Origin: Siphonodentalium dalli
Taxonomy: Eukaryota > Mollusca > Scaphopoda > Gadilida > Siphonodentaliidae
DNA: 64,000 nt
NCBI GenBank assembly: GCA_032622095.1
Contig: CP136069.1
Location: forward strand, 127,245,450-127,309,449
Direction of reading: 5' to 3'
Positions 45,100 through 57,842 of the stretch are shown in pieces. The notes under the pieces were generated by a model. The model had not been told where the DNA came from. It searched no databases and saw only the letters and a list, made by a program, of their open reading frames with translations. Within the stretch, counting starts at the first letter, position 1, and each line of letters starts with the position of its first letter. A program made the translations under genes and the position numbers.

Positions 45100-45935
45100 A
45101 GCTAATGATGGCAAAACTGTTGCCATAGCAACCAACTGCAGTGATGCCATTCCAACAGCCACAATAAATTTAACAATGTGGCTCTTGGAATAAAAGATGG
45201 TGGTTGGAAGGTTAGTCCAACTAACAACAATGCTGGAAGATCATCTTGGGATGTCGAACATTTCAGAGGGTTCACTGCATGGACCAGTCATTAACATTTT
45301 GACATTTGACTCAGCCAATCAGATATTTAGACTGATGAGCAAAGAAGCTGACTGGAAAGCAGTAAGACACAGCTTATCATGGACAGAGTCTGAAATTTGG
45401 TTCAATTTCCATATATAGCCAGGATGTTATTCTCCAACTTTTAATTATTACATCTTCATCAACTGTTTTTGTGTCAATAGGCAGTTGTTTGATCAAATGT
45501 CATATGGTAAATGCTCACAATAGCTTTGCCTTATACTATGATGTACAGGTATTGTGAGCGTTTAGGAGAATATTCAGTGGTTTGTGTTTTTTTTTACGCC
45601 ATTAATCCAAAAGACAAGAGCTACATAGATTCAATATTTTGTTTTTTTAAAGTTGATTAGTTTAGGCCATGGAGTCAATTTCCTTATTTTTCATGAAAAC
45701 CACCCCACGTGAATAATAGACCATTCCAATGTATACATTTATAACTTAATGGGAGAATTAATTTAGTATAGAAAGGGTTAATGTGAAATTTGAAGATTCT
45801 AAGTTAATTTCAATTGTGCCATATTAAAATTGTGTGTTCTATTATTATATGAAGTTCATGTTACCAATAATGTGCCATTAATTTCTCTCTGAAAATAATG
45901 TTAAATAATAAAGGCTGAAATGAAGTCATCAGGTT
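45100..45935 (+). other. 3' UTR of the THRAP3-like gene
   Basis: The sequence follows the TGA with no further intron signal needed. It contains an A/T-rich tract and a repeat relic (about 45714-45784) related to TTAA elements elsewhere. The 3' limit is set by the first good AATAAA and is approximate. The open frame at 45197-45418 has no recognisable content and is treated as UTR. Confidence 0.5.
45907..45912 (+). terminator. Candidate polyadenylation signal AATAAA
   Basis: Canonical AATAAA about 810 bp after the stop codon on the gene strand. Another AATAAA near 48079 could be an alternative distal signal. The choice between them is an inference. Confidence 0.45.
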
Positions 45936-46455
45936 GCATTAATTTATTCTTCCTCAGTGCTACACTTGTGAGCTTTGAAGAATTAAATTTTTATCAATTG
46001 TACAGATGCAAAAAAAAAGAGTTTAGAATTTTATGAATTGTAAATTTTGTGATGTGAATAATTTCTACAATTATGTATCTTAGGCCAAAGAAAAAAATAA
46101 ATGTGCTTCGGATTTTCCTACCATATTTTAAACCCCTCCCTAGCCTAATTTTTTTTATTGTACATGGCTTTGATTTCCAAAAAAAAATTCTGAAATCTTT
46201 TACAAGTATTTCTAAAAAAAAATAAAAATACAAAAAAAACAACATTTCATTGTCTCAGAATGGGATATATTCTTGTGTTTATCACATTTTATACAAAGAA
46301 AATAAAAACAAATTTTTAGCTCCATCTTGACGACATGAAAGACCATAAGAATAACGTTATGTCAACATAAAAAAAATAAAATTAAACCTACCAACCAACC
46401 CTAATGTTTTCTGGCTTGTAACCCGAACCAGACATTTAAATTTCTTTGGCCTTAA

Positions 46456-47060
46456 CCCTTTCATGACACAGTCCTTCACACGAGGAAAACACAGCGAGAG
46501 CATTTATTTGCTCCCGTAATTCAGAAGACGGGTGTAATATTGCACCCAAACTATAATTGTAAGTTGGGTTTTTCTCAAACAAACAGTCATTGTGGAATAG
46601 ACCTATGTCTAGTTACACTTTCATATGCCATAATTGCACTCAAATGGTAAATGATCTAAATAAACCTTAAAATAGTTCAATGTTGAATCAACAATTACAG
46701 TCTCCATTAGTATTTTGAGAAGAGGGCCGGGTGCGAATTTTAGCACCCGTGAATTGAAAATTACGAGTGTGTATGGGTGCGAGAGCAATCACTCCCGTCT
46801 CCTGGGAAGGACTGATTACACTGATGCGCTGGTGCAGCATTATATATCCTGTGCCAGTGCATTCTTTTATATATTGCAAGTCTTCCATAGGGAGCCTCGC
46901 ATATATATAAGAGAATGCACTGGCTTACAAGATCAAGGTAAATATTGTTAGGCCAATGCATTCTATTATATATATGCGAGGTACCATATGGGCAACTTGC
47001 ATATATGAGAGAATTCATTGCCACATAGTTTTCGCAAAAATTCAGGAAGCTCCAGTCATC
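46456..47060. mobile_element. Degenerate TTAA element with two decayed palindromes
   Basis: TTAA at 46452-46455 with the end CCCTTTCATGACAC. The right end near 47040-47060 (AGGAAGCTCCAGTCATCAAT) is eroded. Decayed 69-bp palindromes at about 46853-46923 and 46953-47024. Confidence 0.6.
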
Positions 47061-48464
47061 AATGTTAACACATTCATAACTGAATACTTGTTGATGAGTA
47101 GTTACAAGCTTCCCATGTAGTCAAGCTGCCAAAGAATTGATAAACCAAGCCAACACCACAGGCACTTTTGGCTTTTTTGATGCAACAGACTATTAATAGG
47201 TTGGTATGTGTGTCTGAAATTTTTGCCACTTCAAAATAGTACTTAGCTGCAGGGTCCACCCAAGAGGAAGACATGAAAGATCCCCCCACCCCCAGCCCAG
47301 GATTTTCCATTGCGTATGGCGATACATGTCAGACAATAGAAGTCAGAAGTTGAGGCATTAACCAGGCATGGAAAATGTAGAGGCAGCTAATTTTGGCTCT
47401 AGAAGTAAGGGTTTTCCCTGAGCAGCAAAATTTGGGCTATAAACATGTATTAATAATAAGTGGTGCAATACAATCCCCACAATACAGTACTATACATATC
47501 AGAATATGTTTTATGGTATATCAAGCAGGGACCAGCCTTGGGGGCAACTTGGGAGACATATTATTCCTAAAATGTGTCACTTAATTCTCTCTATTTTTAT
47601 CCCGGGTAGATGTGACTTCTCTCTCATAACAGTATGCCTTTGTCCCAACAACATATTAATGTATATTTACATATTGTAATTATACTCTTATTCATTATAA
47701 TAGTTTTATAAATTGACTCTTGTGTTGCATAATACTTATCGGATCACAGAAGGGTGATATTGGGGTGTAAACTGAATTTCACATATTTTTACTTCTCCCT
47801 GACAACAGCCCACTACTCCCTAAACTAATGACTAACACAGGGATAAGTCACTTCTCCCAATTTGAATCATCTGGGATGGCCCTTGATATCAGAGCTGAAG
47901 AAAAATTACAAACATCAGATATTTTTTATGATTTGACCAACTATATGAATTTGCATTGCTACTTTAGACCTCACTACTGTTTGGCATATGTTTGCATTTA
48001 TGAAACACCTGATATTGTATTTACATTAAACTTGAAATGTTAATGTATGTGAATGTAAAAGTGTAAAAATGTGTATGAATAAAACATCACTATTTTTATC
48101 TTCATATTTTTAAAGCCCTGCAAGGTCTTTGCAGTGTGTACAGCTGGAAAATCATACAGTTTCTTATCCATTCCACTTGGTTGTTTGAGTGGAAATTAAT
48201 GCAGTTTGAGTGTGTTTCATCTATCTTTCTAAAAGCCAAATGTTTGTTAGGGTGTGTGTGCAGCAGTGTGTTTATCTGTCATGATTTTGGCACATTTATA
48301 AAATATCACCCTCATATCTGATTGTGTCCATGTCCTGAGGCACATCTTAGAATACCACATGGAAAATTCCAGGCCAATTGTTAAAAGAAAACCTTAGATA
48401 TAGCGCGTTTCCCAAAGGTTGTCAAGGCGATATTTTTACTGATATAATGCGTTATCTTCTCTAA

Positions 48465-48860
48465 AGACAGATGTCGTTTCAGTAGTGTCTGTCATAAATT
48501 CTGGACAAACTCTGCACACCATTTGCCGGCTTTCTTTATATTGTTTGCAGCGGTGATGATATTTTCCTGCATGTCATGTTTGTCAGCCATCATTTTTTAA
48601 CTTAAGACAACTTAAAGGGCTACTTATAAGCAATAAAGAGCATTCTTTATCAGCTTAGAATGTATGTAGAAAATTGGTACACAATGGTCACATGGCCAGG
48701 AGATGTCATGGGATAGGCACCTTTGACTTAAAGGGGAACTGATAAATTGCATGATTAATATATTAAAGTCAAGATTTAACAGCGTTTATTATCGGCTCAG
48801 AAAATATGTTGCAAAATTAGGTCACAGAGGTAACATGACTGAAGATTGAAGTTTCAAAAT
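48465..48860. repeat. Dispersed repeat shared with 16390-16570
   Basis: Both contain GTCATAAATTCTGGACAAAC (or CCGGAC), CACCATTTGCCRGCTTTCTT and TTATCAGCTTAGAA/TATGTAGAAAATTGGTAC in the same order. Confidence 0.7.
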
Positions 48861-48954
48861 GTAATGAAATGGTGATGTACACCCATTGGGAACCTCGATT
48901 ATGCAATGTGTCATCTGCCAATTTGGGGATTTAGACGATACAGACCCTACTTTC

Positions 48955-49150
48955 TTTTGTTCTTTTGATGGCTCTTAATGGCTAAGACACTGCGCTTGGG
49001 TTGTCTTACCAAGAAATCAACGAACCAGCATTCGAGCATTGAACAACAGACAATTACAGAGTAGGTGCGAGTTGTACCAACGCTCGAATTATCTAGTTGT
49101 CCGTTGATTGCTAAATTACATAACACGAGCGCGACTCTCTTAACCACAAC
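48955..49150. repeat. Inverted pair of possible tRNA-related SINE heads
   Basis: Plus-strand AATGGCTAAGACACTGCGCT and minus-strand GTGGTTAAGAGAGTCGCGCT resemble the A-box region of tRNA-derived SINEs, each followed about 40-60 bases later by TTCGAGC. The two halves face each other. Cloverleaf pairing is not convincing, so this is tentative and not called a tRNA. Confidence 0.35.
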
Positions 49151-49190
49151 ACGATACTTTTGCAATTGACATTCTTCTGTGTGGGGAAAT

Positions 49191-49210
49191 GGGGGGGGGG
49201 GGGGGGGGGG
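49191..49210 (+). repeat. Poly-G run, 20 nt
   Basis: Uninterrupted G at 49191-49210. The exact length is likely uncertain for sequencing reasons. Confidence 0.9.
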
Positions 49211-49457
49211 TCAAACAAAATAAAACTAATTTCGATGAAAAAGCTGTATATTGAACTAACTTCGTCAATGCCACTTCGTTTTCTCACGCATAAATTAATT
49301 CAATTTATATTTTTGCGGAATGTTCTGCTATAAGGCTGAACAATATTGTAAGTGGCCACACCCCTCCATGCAACTTGCATGTATCCTGCGGCTGGAGAAA
49401 CATTAAAACATTGACGAAATGAGTTCTATATACGCACGGATGCGGTGACACGACCCC

Positions 49458-49458
<1 letters not shown>

Positions 49459-49496
<38 letters not shown>
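49459..49496 (+). repeat. Poly-C run, 38 nt
   Basis: Uninterrupted C at 49459-49496, complementary to the poly-G run 250 bp upstream. Confidence 0.9.
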
Positions 49497-49498
<2 letters not shown>

Positions 49499-50828
49499 AC
49501 TTTGGTAAAAATATTCAACATTTGGTTGGAAGTTTCAAGCCTAACACACCATCATGCAGTTGGAAATTTCGCATCGAAAATAGGTTGCAAATGATTTCAT
49601 AGTTTAATATTTCAACCACTATTTATAGTGGTGTGAAATTAGTCGTGACTAAATTGGCATCAGTTGGAAATTCCTAACCTTACAGTTGTGTCCGGTTAGC
49701 GATTAGAAATTTCCATCAGGTGGATAGAGGATGCAAATACAATTTCCCAAGTTTAAGGAAATTGTTCAAAGGAGGTGCAGTTATATAAATTCCAGTATTA
49801 CACATCAATGGAGACATTCTAGACACATCCCTGTAAATACGTTTTAAATATAACTTTGTTCCTTGAAGTTTTTTACCCCTGAAGCCAAAGAAATAGTAAT
49901 TTAGGAGCGTCTAATCGGATTGAGTACCTTTAAGTCCTTGCTTCATGAAATTGGACCCAGTCGTTACATCAGACTTAAAGTTAAGACCGCCTTAAGTAAG
50001 GACCTTGTTCGTGAAACACACTTACATGTATGACTTGAGTTTGGAACGTAAGACCATCTTAAGTCCCAACTATATATGTCGTAAGTTGCTTTCATGAAAC
50101 TACATGGGGCCCATGTGAATTCCAGGTACATTGCTTCTGTGTGAAATGGTATTGATTGTGTGTATCGTGAAGCAGTGTAGTGACTGATCCGATGTCCAGA
50201 GTCAGTATGCTAGAAACTTTGGTTTGATGTCTGGAGGGATGAAATGGAACTGCATTGGTTTAGCCCCATGTTTACATTTTGCGTTACTCTGTTTGTGCAG
50301 TACTTGTGTTACTCATGCACATGGGACTAATCATTTTACGGGCTAAATCCATATTATGCCGATGAGGTTCCATAACAATGAAACTGAGTCAGGCCATGCC
50401 TTTATTATTAATTAAAAATAATAAAAATTAAATTGCCACTTAAAAATATAAGAGAACAATGTAAGAAAACTATATATCGTACAGGTATCACTTCGACCCC
50501 ATCTTTCTAATTTACTCAATAAAACCTTCGGTCATACTGGCTATTTGAATTTTCAAAATGCCGTCAATCTTGCAATGGTTGATGGCCACGATATCGAGTG
50601 TTATTGAGGTAAATTGTCCAATTTAACCCTGAAACAGTTTCGATACGTTGTCATGAGCAACATGTATTAGGTATGAATTGCCGAACTGTAATCTTATTAT
50701 AAGTGGGGTATAAACTATTTAAAAACTGTTTGTATTCATTGAGCCCAAGAACTGATAACTACATTCCCAGAAACGATAATGCTGATATAATATTGTTTTA
50801 GTCCCGTCTAGTGATTAGCCCCATGTTC
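49497..50828. other. Non-coding stretch
   Basis: Contains GTTGGAAATTTC-type phrases also seen at 61560-61960, and a TTAA-element fragment at about 49860-49929. No coding evidence. Confidence 0.45.
49860..49929. mobile_element. Solo end of the AGGTACTCAATCCG element
   Basis: CCAAAGAAATAGTAATTTAG then CGGATTGAGTACCT followed by TTAA (49930-49933). Only one terminal arm is present. Confidence 0.7.
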
Positions 50829-50832
50829 TTAA

Positions 50833-51301
50833 AGATACTCAATCCGATAAAACTCCTCTCAATTACTATTTCAATGGCTTTGGGGGTCAAAAATATTTGA
50901 TTCGAGTCGAGGAAGTCACCCATCAAAGCTCAGATTTGTTAGATATCGATTTTAGAAATCTATTATTTTTCATTATCGGGAATACTTTCTGGCCCAGAAT
51001 TGCGTTATTATTACCTCTTGATTTTAGAGTTATCCATCCTTGTCTGTTTGAATTGTGTTTTGGTGTACACATCTCGCGCAGGTTACGAAACTGACGGCAA
51101 TTATTAGTACTCATCTCGAGAAACTAACAAATTTCAAAAATCAATATCTAATAACTCTGAGCTTTGTTTGATGGGTTCCTCGACTCGAATCAAATATTTT
51201 TTACCCCCAAAGTCAAAGCAATAGTAATATAAGACCCTCTGATCGGATTGTTGTTGTTGGAATATGTTGAGATGAGGTCCCTCTGTTCGGATTGAGTACC
51301 T
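50833..51301. mobile_element. 469-bp Kolobok-like TTAA element, complete copy
   Basis: TTAA at 50829-50832 and 51302-51305. Ends AGATACTCAATCCG and CGGATTGAGTACCT. Length is identical to the copy at 80-548 and the orientation is opposite. Its two arms share CAAATATTTGATTCGAGTCG-type sequence in inverted form. Confidence 0.9.
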
Positions 51302-51305
51302 TTAA

Positions 51306-51744
51306 CAGTTGTATAGTACTGCACACGAATGGAAAAACACAAAAATGTAAAGTTGTTTTTGTTCGGGTGTTTTGCATTCGGCACTCGCCACTTTATCAAG
51401 TGATTTAACAAACACAAACTTGGCAACTTCGAGTTATGTCTGCCAGAAAGCCTGCATTTGAACCGATATTGGAACCTCAGACCATATATAGAACCCCCTA
51501 CAGGGAGCTAAATCTGTTCTAAATGATATATTCTTGTTGATAAGACTATTGTCTATGTAAGGTTAACTGAGGTTAATTAAAAGATCAGTAGACCCCCCAT
51601 GGCAGAATCCTGATTTATATTAAAGACCCACTTAATTTTGGAACCCCTACCACCAGATTACATTTTATAAAATATATGCCATATTATATTCCATTTGACA
51701 GAAGAAGCTCCAAAACACTGTATCATCAACTTACCCCGGTGTAA
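51306..51744. other. Non-coding spacer
   Basis: No feature recognised. Confidence 0.5.
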
Positions 51745-52254
51745 ATAAGGATTAACTGTCATGTGGACTGTTTTTATGGAGATGTAACCGTGAGGTAAGT
51801 GAACATAACTTGTGTAAAACCCGAAGGGTTTTACATACAAGTTATGACCACTTACCTCACGGTTACATCTCCATAAAAATAGTCCACATGACAGTTAATC
51901 CTTATATTTATATACATTTAGCGAAAAAACCACTTTTGTAAATGTATTTAAATCGAAAAGTGTATCGTGACAAAAACAGCCCAAAATACCCAATAGCACC
52001 TTTGGCAAAAGTTAATAGGAACAATTTCTCTTCATATTGAAACCCGATGATGTATTAAGTCAATCCTGCGCGAGTCCAAATGCGCCCAAAACATTACGCG
52101 TTCGTCTTTCCAAACCCAATGACGTATCGATGGTGTTATGAGCTTGGTGTTATGAGCCGTTGCACATTCACCGAGAAATAACTGCAACTAGCCACGTGGG
52201 CGACGACCAATCAGAATGCTGGATTTAGTGATGACAACACTTAGTATGTAAATA
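51745..52254. repeat. Fold-back repeat copy 2 (ATAAGGATTAACTGTCATGT family)
   Basis: 510 bp, same orientation as 26974-27471. The hairpin arms are almost perfect around the loop AACCCGAAGGGTT. The tail ends CACTTAGTATGTAAATA. Confidence 0.85.
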
Positions 52255-52504
52255 TTATGCTGTGAACATGTTGCTTTTGTTGAGGTATATCGACGTGTTT
52301 TCTGTGCTTAAGTTTCAGCGAAGTCTACTCTTTTCAATGGAATGGAAATAACTCTGTATCTTAGTTTCAATTCTATTGCATTCTGCAAGCGAGACGGGGG
52401 AAATGTTTCTGTGATTTCAGCTATTTTCTATTCCTCTATGGGCACCTTCTGAGACACAGACGTTCTAAATGGTGATGAATTATAGAATTTTAATCATATT
52501 TTAT

Positions 52505-54450
52505 CTCATCCTAGCAGGGTTACGTGGCGTTGCCCAGGTTAAAGAGATGTGAAATCCTCTGTATGATGTGGACATTTGGTGTGAATAGAGGATACTCTTG
52601 CTCCAAAAAAGTCATTTTTATGTGTACCCATACCATGTATGGTACACATAATGCCGACGTCCGGATCAACCATCCGTCGTCCGTCCGTCCGTCTGTCTGT
52701 CCGTAGACACTTGCTATCCGATTCGATTACTTGAGTAGTTTTTATCGGATCATGTTCAAATTTTATGTGCATGTTTATGATGACACACCCCTCACCTGTA
52801 TAGTTTTTGGTATCGATCGGTTGGTCAGTTTAGAAATGATTAACACTTTCCATCCATACCTGGTCATATTCTATCTGATGCCATAACTCATGTATTTTTT
52901 TACCCATTGTGTTCATATTTTATATGCAGGTTTATGATGACACATGGCTCACCTGTATAGTTTTTGGTATCGATTGGTTGATCGGTTTAGAAAATAATTA
53001 ACCCTGCTCACAAATGCTATCTGATGTATCAAAGTCAAACAATTTTCTTCTGATCTGCCTCATATTTCTTACCTAGGTCTTTCTTAGCACGTTCTTCATC
53101 TGTATGGATTTTGGTATTGTTTAGTTAACCCTTTCCACTCTTGTTTTTAAATAGAATTCATCCAAGCCAAGATGACTCAAACATTTTTCATCTGATCGAC
53201 ACCAATTTTGGTATATGAATTTCTGACCCCTAAATACAGATCAAGTGCGAATATGGGTTTGATCCGGTATATATTAACAGAGTTATGGCCCTTTATAATT
53301 CATACATCTTTTCCATACACTATTAAATTTGAATAGAACAAGACACAACACACACCTGTGTTATTGGAATGAGATAATTTATTGCTTTGGACACAGTGAC
53401 CTGATAGTTCCACTGGTGGCTGCAGACTTAATATAAACATCTGTCAAACTTTGATTGATGTTAGACTCTTTATTTCAGTTCTGTTCTCTGTTGAAACCAT
53501 GCAGTTCATGGCATTATTGTTTACAGAGACACTGTTGTTATAACTTAGAAAATAATTAATACAACATTCCTTAGTTCCATCATATGATGTCATTGAAAAT
53601 GATTAACCCTCTGCACACATCATATGGTCTTCTGATGTTTTTTATTTGATCATTCTCCTATTCTATGTACATGTTGATGGTGATCCACTTTTAATTTGCA
53701 TGGATTTGGGATTAAAATTAACCCATTCGATTGACTCATATTATCTGATAGACATATATTAAATTATCACTTTAACTTTGAGCCAGGTTCAGTCAGTGTT
53801 TCAAGAAATGACCAATTGAAATTCATCATTAGAGGATATGTCTTATTTTGAAATTCCCTCAATTGCATTTGGGCTACAGGATAATATTAACAGTGCTGGA
53901 ATTCTTGAGACTGACTTATTGTATGGGTTTCTAAATCCAATGACATGCTTTTTGTTGACTACTCTGTGTTTATCAGTTCATTAGTTTGGGTAAGATAAAC
54001 CCCTTACTATCCAATTTGATAACTCAAATATTTCCATTGATTATGTTTATAGTTCTGGCACAGTTTATGATAACACACCTCTAACCTGCATAGTGAGGGT
54101 CATTTGGTTTATTTGTTTAAATATATTAACATCCTTCACCAATCCTGTTGACACAATGTGATAGCTAAATATTTTTTGCATGATTACTCTATAAATAATC
54201 ACATCTGTGATAATCATGACACATTCTTCACCTGTATAGATTTTGGTATCGATCGAATGGTTGTGATAATATTAACCTTAACTTTAATTATATTTAAACT
54301 GTTCACAAACATATCTTTCTAATGATCAACTTACAAGAAAATTAACATTTATATCCAATCATTAGCAATCATATTTTATATCCAGGTCTATACATCCCTC
54401 ACTTCTATAGTTGATCAGGTATTGGTTGTTTTTTAGTGGTGAAATATTAA
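52505..54450. repeat. Long degenerate repeat array (CACCTGTATAGTTTTTGGTATCGAT units)
   Basis: After a CTAGCAGGGTTACGTGGCGT start, the phrases ATGATGACACACCCCTCACC, TATAGTTTTTGGTATCGATC and TGGTCAGTTTAGAAA recur every 110-190 bp with growing divergence to about 54.4 kb, with a TCCGTCCGTCCGTCTGTCTG tract at 52680. A similar segment is at 36160-36620. No protein coding. Confidence 0.65.
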
Positions 54451-54947
54451 TATGTTGCTATGAATTTTTAATATGCAGCTGACACAAGATATTATAAACC
54501 AAAAAATAGCAATGATAATAAAAAAACCCACACAATATGTAATGTCTCATGTTCCAATGTAATAAATAGATAAATTGAGTTGCTATGATGTTTATCTACC
54601 TAATTTCTTAACTATTTGATATTTAACAGCTATGGTGCTTCTCTCCGACTATGGATTGAGCTTAATTAGACTTATAACTCTATAAGACATACATGTATCT
54701 GTGTTGGAGTCACTAATAGGTTGAAATCAAAGCCACGTCTGTTAACATTGTGTTAATGTGAGCAAGGTGCCCAATAAGTGTGATTTCACTTGTGAATTAA
54801 TAGTAAGGTGTGAATTGTTTAAAGTTTTGCACTCATGAAAAGGATGGGGTAAGGATATATGAAAATAGCTCATCTCTGTCGCCAAGGTATGGGTTAAACA
54901 TCTGCCGATCATGATCGGCCTCTCGTTATAACTGGGTTATAAGTAGT

Positions 54948-55400
54948 GGCTCATCTTGTCCGAGTGATTGTCATTGTCGCGATTAATTCGTCCAACCAAT
55001 AAAGAGGTATTTTTTTTATATAAAACAACTACACGTACACATTTGTCATTTGTTTAATCGTACAGTCGACGTTGTTGGAATTGATGTTTAAAAAAAATAA
55101 TATTTTTATTGGCATCAAAACATGAACATCCTAAGCACATTAGTTCACAAAAATAAAAGACGACAATTGGGTGTTACATAGAGATGTATGAATCAATCTA
55201 GTAAGTTAGACTAAGATTTTGAGGACACCTGGTTATCATATCTTCACGAAGATACAGTTGTTTTAAGGAAATGTCCATGTGCTCCTCTGTTCATGGTGCT
55301 ATAATGGCTAATTATTCTCAGTTTAAACGAAATGCTGCTATAATAATATCAGCTATTTGTGCCCGACACAAAGCGAGAGTTTAAGTGTATGAGTCTGCTC
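54948..55400. repeat. Dispersed repeat shared with 19.49-20.23 kb (empty-site copy)
   Basis: TAAGTAGTGGCTCATCTTGT to TGCTCCTCTGTTCATGGTGC, same order as the intron 1 copy, without the 381-bp TTAA element. The matching position reads GTTTTAAGGAAATGTCC with a single TTAA at 55263-55266. Confidence 0.85.
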
Positions 55401-56439
55401 TAAAAGAATGACAGAAATGTTCTGTATCAGGAAGATTTACCCTCGCCAGATGTCAGTATTGAAGGATCCTCGGATTATCTCAGAATAATTTAATCATAAG
55501 ACGTCAATCCACGGAATACATTAAAACAAATTGGCTGACAAACACTTTGCCATTAAGGTAATTTAGGTAACCTAAATTTTTGTATTACTTTCCCCGCTAC
55601 AAAAATGACAGCAGCGCCGAGCGACCATGCCTATACCACGTGCCTAAAAAATGTACATGGAAACTGTTCATACTCCTGCCATTTAGCATGAAATTTCGGC
55701 ATCATAATTGCTTCGGGTATGACTGTATTGTCAATACCGTACCAGATGCTAATATTCAGTGCACAAGTAACCAGAAAAATCAACAAGCTGGAACATTTGG
55801 AAAGAAATGAAACACGGTAATTAAAACTAACAAGGGTTTGTGTCACCGCGTTGAATATCAATCCCACGTGCAACTACAGCTGTCCGGTGCCGCGCGATGC
55901 GTGATCAGTTGCGACAAGGTAATCAAAAACGCTGAAACGCCGATCAGATCTGATCAACGATAAACACAGGTGTCTCTTCAACTTCATGTGTCTTTTTCGT
56001 CGGAAATATTCTCAAAATTGTGGGGAGAGGGGCTTTAGACCACCTGACCCCCTAATGGTACCTGATGTCCATGCAAAATTCCCAGATTTATCACTTTCTT
56101 TACTACCTACAGGCGAATCAATGGGTTTCTTCTTTAAATTATATCCAAAATGTGGTCATTATCATTTGAAAATAAGAAAATATGGAATTAACAACTTAAC
56201 ATGGCGAGACGTGAAATTTCGTAAAATTCAAATTTTTCTTATATATATATATGTGTGTGAAACACAGCGTTTCTTATAGTATTTTATCAAAATATAGACC
56301 TTACTGAAATCAAAAATGGATTATATCGAGCAGTAGTTCTACTTTTGGTGGTTCTATACGCGCATTATCGAATTTTAAATTTCTTCGAGCTTTTCGGTTT
56401 TAACTGCATAACCTTAATAGAAACGAGAGTTATTTCTTA
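55401..56439. other. Non-coding stretch
   Basis: Short frames at 55580-55810 and 55986-56279 have no recognisable domain or splice support. One carries phrases (GGACCCTGATGT-like) common in repeats. Nothing confident is seen. Confidence 0.4.
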
Positions 56440-57330
56440 AAGAAACTATATTTGACACGATTAGATTACTTATGTCAAGGAAAAGAATGTGTAATAATTT
56501 GGTGGAAATCGGCGCTAAAAATATTGTTATCAATTTTGTGTCCCTCTCCCGGGTCTCCCCCATGCACCCTAACTCGAACATATTTGACACCTTTAAACTC
56601 ACAATTAGACTCCTGATATCATGGAGATGAGTATGTATAAGTTTGGTGGCAATCGGCGACTAAACAAATTATTATCAAATTTAGTGCCTCTCATCCAAAC
56701 GGCACCAATTTGGCGTCTTTAAACCACACGATTAGATACTTCGTATCATGGAAAAATGAATATGTATCAAATTGGTAGAAATCGGCGCTAAAAAATTTGA
56801 TCAATTTTGGTGCCCCTCTCTCCTTCCGTGCACCCCTGACTCGAACGGTGCCACTTTTGACATCTTTAGACCACACCATTAGATTCCACATATCATGGAG
56901 AAGAATGTTTTTTTTTTTGGTGGTAATCGGCGACTAAACAAATACTTATAAAATTTAGGACCCTCACCCAAACGGCACCAAGTTGGCGTCTTTAAATCAC
57001 AAAATAGGATACATTGCATCATTTGTATCAATTTGGTGGAAATCGGCGCTAAAAATATTTTTGTCAATTTTGGTGCCCTTCCCAATTCCGGGCACCCATA
57101 ACTCGAACGGCCACACTAATTTTGAGATCTTTAAACCACACCATTTGATTCCTCATACCATGGGGATGATTTTGTATAAATTTGATGGAAATCTGCAACA
57201 AAAAAAACTTGCTGCCCTGCCCTGACAACAACAACGTCACGATATAAAATTCTAACCCGCACCTTTCTCGTAAAACGTTACCCTAGTTAGACTCCTTTGG
57301 TGTCATCTAGATGGTCCCCCGTGGATGTGA
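56440..57330. repeat. Second cluster of the ~300-bp AATCGGCGCTAAA repeats
   Basis: GGTGGAAATCGGCGCTAAAA, CCGTGCACCCCTGACTCGAA and ACCACACCATTAGATTCC recur as in 21060-22830, same orientation, ending GACTCCTTTGGTGTCATCTA. More divergent than the first cluster's youngest units. Confidence 0.75.
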
Positions 57331-57356
57331 CAAGGTGGCCCACATCTCCAAAAATT

Positions 57357-57838
57357 AACAAACTTCAAAAATCGATATCTGATCACTCTGAGCTTTGATG
57401 GGTGGGTTCCTCGACTCGAATCAAATATTTTTTACCCCCCCCCCCCCATAGCCAAAGAAATAGTAATTTAGGAGCGTCTGATCGGATTGAGTACCTTTAA
57501 TTGCAACAAAATAATGCTAACCACTGTCAACTATGGTATCAAATTTATCAACATTTTGTTCAACGAAATATGGCCGTATTATCACTTGAGTATTCACGAA
57601 ATTTTGCCGTATTACCACTTGTTTTTAGAGTTATCCATCTTCATCCGCAATTTTGACCGAGACCATCCTTTTGACGGCGTGTTTCTAGGCCACAAACAAT
57701 TGAAATAACAAACTTCAAAAATCGATATCTGATCACTCTGAGCTTTGATGGGTAGGTTCCTCGACTCGAATCAAATATGTTTTACCCCCGAAGCCAAAGA
57801 AATAGTAGTTTAGGGGTGTTTAATCGGATTGGGTACCT
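57357..57838. mobile_element. Rearranged Kolobok-like TTAA element copies
   Basis: Two similar terminal arms (57357-57496 and 57711-57838), each containing GATGGGT.GGTTCCTCGACTC and ending GAGTACCT or GGGTACCT before TTAA (57497-57500, 57839-57842), flank a spacer related to 39790-40000. This looks like one copy inserted into or recombined with another. Confidence 0.7.
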
Positions 57839-57842
57839 TTAA

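Larger units (their letters stand above)
45936..49150. other. Downstream non-coding stretch
   Basis: AT-rich, with short frames only. It contains a degenerate TTAA element (46456 to about 47060), a repeat shared with intron 1 (about 48465-48730), and a TATTGCACCC-type segment at 46530. No gene recognised. Confidence 0.5.

Noticed and set aside
48955-49150. Functional tRNA gene
   Set aside because: No complete cloverleaf and no convincing anticodon stem on either strand.
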